Below are positions 60,957 to 64,000 of a DNA stretch of 64,000 bases, one piece after another. Origin of the DNA: Phascolomyces articulosus. Taxonomy: Eukaryota > Mucoromycota > Mucoromycetes > Mucorales > Lichtheimiaceae. Each line of letters begins with the position of its first letter. Position 1 is the stretch's first letter. The notes under the pieces were generated by a model, which saw nothing but the letters and a program-made list of their open reading frames with translations, searched no databases and was not told the origin of the DNA. The translations under genes and the position numbers were made by a program. The stretch is from positions 1 to 64,000 of the forward strand of contig JAIXMP010000022.1 in assembly GCA_025677815.1 (NCBI GenBank), written 5' to 3'.

Positions 60957-62678
60957 TTACGCATCGTGTTGTGGTGGTCCATTGGATTCTGCGGATAACC
61001 CATTTTCTTTTTCTCGCTCAACATCTTGCTCATCATTTTGTACATCTTCCACACCGTTTCCATCCATAAGATCTTCTTTCATTTCCTCTTTTCCTATTTC
61101 TAACAAGAATTGTTAGTTTCATTACAGAAATTAATCGACCATCTGAATTTCAACCAAAAACTGTTGTTTCAAATTGCTTTACCATGCTCTTCAGTAAGAA
61201 TATTTTCTTCCGGTTGTTGAAAATTAGTTAAAACACGACCTCCTAAACGTTTGCATTCATATTGTAACGAAGCTTCTCCTGATTTAATCATATTTTCAGT
61301 CATTTGATGTATTCGATGAAACATAGGATCTTTTTCCCATTCTTCATCTGAAGGACTCTGGTGTTTTTTTTTGGTAAACAAAAAAAGAACTAACAACTTG
61401 AGTAAGGTTTTTTTAAAAAAATAACATAAAAATTGAATTAAGTATTTTATTTTATATAATTACCTCATTATCTTCAATCGATGGGACAAGTGACTTGATT
61501 ACAGTTATCCCGTCTCTACAATCAACTCCCAGTGTTAAACAAAAAGAGAAAAAAAAAGTGCACTATGAATATTTTTTTGGAAAATATGAATATTTTATAC
61601 ACACTGTGCAATTTGCTGTTTAAGATGAGCTACTTGTGATGCTTGCCGGCGGACCGTCATTTCTAACATTTCATTCACAGCCAACAACGATCGATTCGAT
61701 ATCTCTAGGTCAGCTATCTAGATATCCATCAATCCAGGATTTAACAATAATAACAGATATTAATAAAAATGATTCAATAACCACTGATGTGTGCAATTAT
61801 AAAAAAAGTACCTTTCGATTTACGCGTGCTTCATTGATTATAGAATCCTCCTCCTCGTCTTCCCCTCCTTCATCATCTTCATGACTACTCATACTTTTTT
61901 CTTTCTTTGATTCTAACGCTGTATTTGTAACAAGGATATCTGCATCACTACTAGAATGACTTTCGCGTTTACTAAATTGCATTTCGGGGCATTCATAAGT
62001 GTCATCCTCACTACTGATATTATTACTACTAATACTATTACTGCTATCATTGCTACCACTATCGTGATTAATATAGAGCGAAGATGGAGAAGTTGAAGTA
62101 GCGAATGAATTATGTGTTATAGAGCGAGCTAAAGGGGATGATGATGGTGAATTCGTAAGTGTGGAAACTGCTTGCGAAACAGAGCGTCTCTGTATCTGTT
62201 GATATGATGATTGCTGTCGATGGAAATGATTAGAAATAGATATGGGAGTAGATGATGTGGTGGATATTACTGGTGTTGTACGTGATCGTGAAAACGGTTG
62301 CTTTATTGGGGGTTTATAAACCTCAAACGAGGGTTTGCTCCGCGGAGTAGCAGTAGTACCCGTTGTTACTGTAGGCCGTACCTTTCGCACTGATTGCTGA
62401 CGATGGGCATTTGATGCTGCGATAGGTCTTTGTGATTGTGAACGCTTAGGAGGGGGATGATATATATTAAGTTGAGGTTTTCTAGTGGAATAATTAGATT
62501 CTTCTACATTGATTTTTGCAGAATTAGTAACTCTGGGTTTATTATTGGGTATGGTAGTACTGGCAGTAGTAGATGGAAGATGAGTTTGTTGCGTGGATCG
62601 TTTCACAGAAAGAGAATGAGTAGGGCGAATAATGTTAACTGCTTTGGGATGGGCATTACTATTTGCCTCTTTCACCAT
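60957..62678 (-). CDS. Ser-rich protein with central coiled coil and acidic tail, unknown function
   Basis: Five exons (62678-61812, 61717-61605, 61515-61464, 61357-61183, 61093-60957) give 447 aa. Residues 1-200 are basic and Ser/Thr/Pro-rich (KRSQSQRPIA, FEVYKPPIKQPFSRSR). A Ser/Asn run and a very acidic Glu/Asp patch follow (about 200-285). Exon 2 encodes a short predicted coiled coil (DLEISNRSLLAVNEMLEMTV, residues about 292-327), followed by a conserved-looking helical segment (EEWEKDPMFHRIHQMTENMI). The tail is acidic and ends PPQHDA. I do not recognise the family; the layout suggests a cytoskeletal or chromatin adaptor, without proof. Its start lies 358 bp from the divergent UTP18 start. 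Confidence 0.82.
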
Positions 62679-63036
62679 TGTTTTTTCAAAAGGGGAATCA
62701 AGATGTAAATAAAAATAAAACAATTATAAATTCCTCACACCGTCGAAAGAAATAAAATAAAAATATGGTTTAGAGATACGTATATAGAGGTTATATTCCC
62801 GAAAGCTTCCCAATCTGCAAGATATAAACATTACACACTTGTTAGTAAGAGAACCCATTCAACCAACAGGCATGCATTCTTTTTTTGCTTTGCGAGTGAG
62901 TGTCACACAATGAAAAACTCAGACATGCCAACAGCATGAATGCAGCCTCTGTGACTTCCTTTCCTTGGGGGTTGTCTAATTTCAAAGTTGGAGAAATTCA
63001 CCGTAGCGAACCTTTTTTTTTTTTGGTTTATACACC
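62679..63036. promoter_or_regulatory. Divergent promoter region, coiled-coil gene / UTP18
   Basis: The 358-bp space between two start codons pointing away from each other must hold both promoters. It has a T-run just before the UTP18 ATG. No specific element is identified. Confidence 0.5.
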
Positions 63037-64000
63037 ATGGATACCACAACAAGCACACGTAAAAAAATAAAAATCTCTAAAGATGATGCTTCAGATATTG
63101 TACCAACAGATAGAAACACCGATGAAAAAGATTTAGAAGAATTTCTTTTCGGCAACGCAGACGATGAGATCTGGGAACACGCTGGACATGAGCTTAGCGA
63201 TCAAGAATCGAATGAAGAGCAGAATCACGAAGAAGAAAAAGCTGAAGAAGAAGAGGTATAAGATATAATTTACTCGTTCAAAAAAATGAGTGGCCTATTT
63301 TTCTTTGAACGAGTTTTTTTTTTTTAGATTTAGTATGAATCTTACTTTTCTCAAAATTTAGGCATTCTTTTTCGATTCAGGACCCGGTTTCGTAATGGAT
63401 AGCGATTCAAAACCTGTAGCTGAAGACGAATCAATGGAAGAACCTACTATGGAAAATGGTAATCAGCTTGAAAGCATTGACGAAATTGATTATGAAGAGG
63501 AAGACGACGAAGGGGAGGATGAAAGTGAACCGGAAGAAGATAAGAATTACGGATATAAGCAAAAACCAGCTTGGGAAGATGAGGATGATGCGCGTTTGAT
63601 GGTGTCATTATTATCAGCAGATCGTTTGAAAAAGCTACGCAAAGAAGAAGATGAGGACATTGTTAATGGATTAGAATATGAAAAAAGATTACGAACACAG
63701 TAAGGGTTGAAGAAGATAAAGAAATCAAATAATTTTATTTTGTTGATTGTTCACATTTATTGGAAAATATTAGACATGCAAAAATATATCCACGACCGGA
63801 TTGGGCTACATTACCATCTGAATTAAAACGAAAACGGGATGATGGCTCGGATAATGAACAATATGAAGATGATGATCAATTGGATGACGAAGAACGACTG
63901 GACCTTTTGAAAAGTACATATGGTATTTTACAGTTACGACGAGAGAACCGAACTTTACCTTCTAATTTTCTTGATATCAAACGATACAAGAACGCAAATC
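63037..64000 (+). CDS. UTP18: U3 snoRNP component UTP18, N-terminal part
   Basis: Three exons are visible (63037-63255, 63362-63699, 63774 to the window end), giving about 260 residues before truncation at the right edge. UTP18 is a WD40 subunit of the UTP-B part of the SSU processome in 18S rRNA maturation; its acidic N-terminus recruits the Mtr4 helicase through an arch-interacting motif in yeast. Seen here: LEEFLFGNADDEIWEHAG near residue 35, FFFDSGPGFV, long Glu/Asp runs, KPAWEDEDDARLMVSLLSAD, and the block EYEKRLRTQHAKIYPRPDWA, all characteristic. The WD40 repeats would lie beyond 64000. All joins keep frame. Confidence 0.92.

Overview
The window reads as nuclear DNA of a filamentous fungus, most likely an early-diverging one of the Mucoromycota type. 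This is inferred from AT-rich spacers, many 50-100 nt introns with GT-AG ends and CTAAC-like branch points, Gln/Asn/Ser-rich proteins, and the gene content (SCAMP, caleosin, PHAF1/UPF0183, giant SEL1 proteins, Zn2Cys6 regulators). There are no operons, CRISPR arrays or convincing tRNA/rRNA genes. Gene models were spliced by hand, and almost every model below closes to a whole number of codons.

Layout. 1-3000: decayed coding fragments (a possible retroelement gag-like piece). 3003-4205(+): SCAMP. 4601-9055(-): mitochondrial disaggregase Hsp78/ClpB in 27 inferred exons. 9190-12665(+): mitochondrial EF4/Guf1 in 20 exons, sharing a 134-bp head-to-head promoter with Hsp78. 13035-14955(-): caleosin-domain protein with a long repeat-bearing N-terminus. 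15726-16576(+): NATD1/YjdJ-type acetyltransferase. 17853-21282(+): Kin1/Par-1/MARK kinase with a KA1-like end. 21934-24433(-): Zn2Cys6 regulator. 25581-26492(-): ribosomal protein uS11 with an ATG-only first exon. 28881-31549(+): second Zn2Cys6 regulator. 32171-34963(-): 889-aa protein with a His/Cys-rich tail. 39104-40917(+): STK16/Env7-type kinase. 44448-50191(+): 1772-aa SEL1-repeat protein with a myristoylation-type N-terminus. 50959-52160(-): single-pass membrane protein resembling wall sensors. 54913-55380(+): DUF202 membrane protein. 55793-58106(+): PHAF1 homologue. 58463-60780: decayed region with a nonsense-containing pseudogene and a 176-bp MITE-like element. 60957-62678(-): Ser-rich/coiled-coil protein. 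63037-64000(+): UTP18, running off the right edge.

The most striking observation is in Hsp78. Between the exons encoding 'RRTIE' and 'LARRTKNNP' the reading frame is short by exactly one nucleotide. In the middle of the intervening 164 nt lies a branch-point/acceptor (…CTAG), a single T, then a consensus donor (GTAAGA). Taking that T as a one-nucleotide exon restores the conserved Val of the ClpB family and yields two introns of 80 and 83 nt, matching the gene's other introns (58-96 nt). The same gene carries exons of 15, 20, 24, 25 and 26 nt and one GC-AG intron.

Functionally the window is a mix of housekeeping genes (mitochondrial proteostasis and translation, ribosome and pre-rRNA processing, membrane traffic, polarity kinases), regulators and lineage-specific low-complexity proteins. 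No pathway cluster is evident. The only clear functional pairing is the divergent Hsp78/Guf1 pair, both predicted to be mitochondrial.
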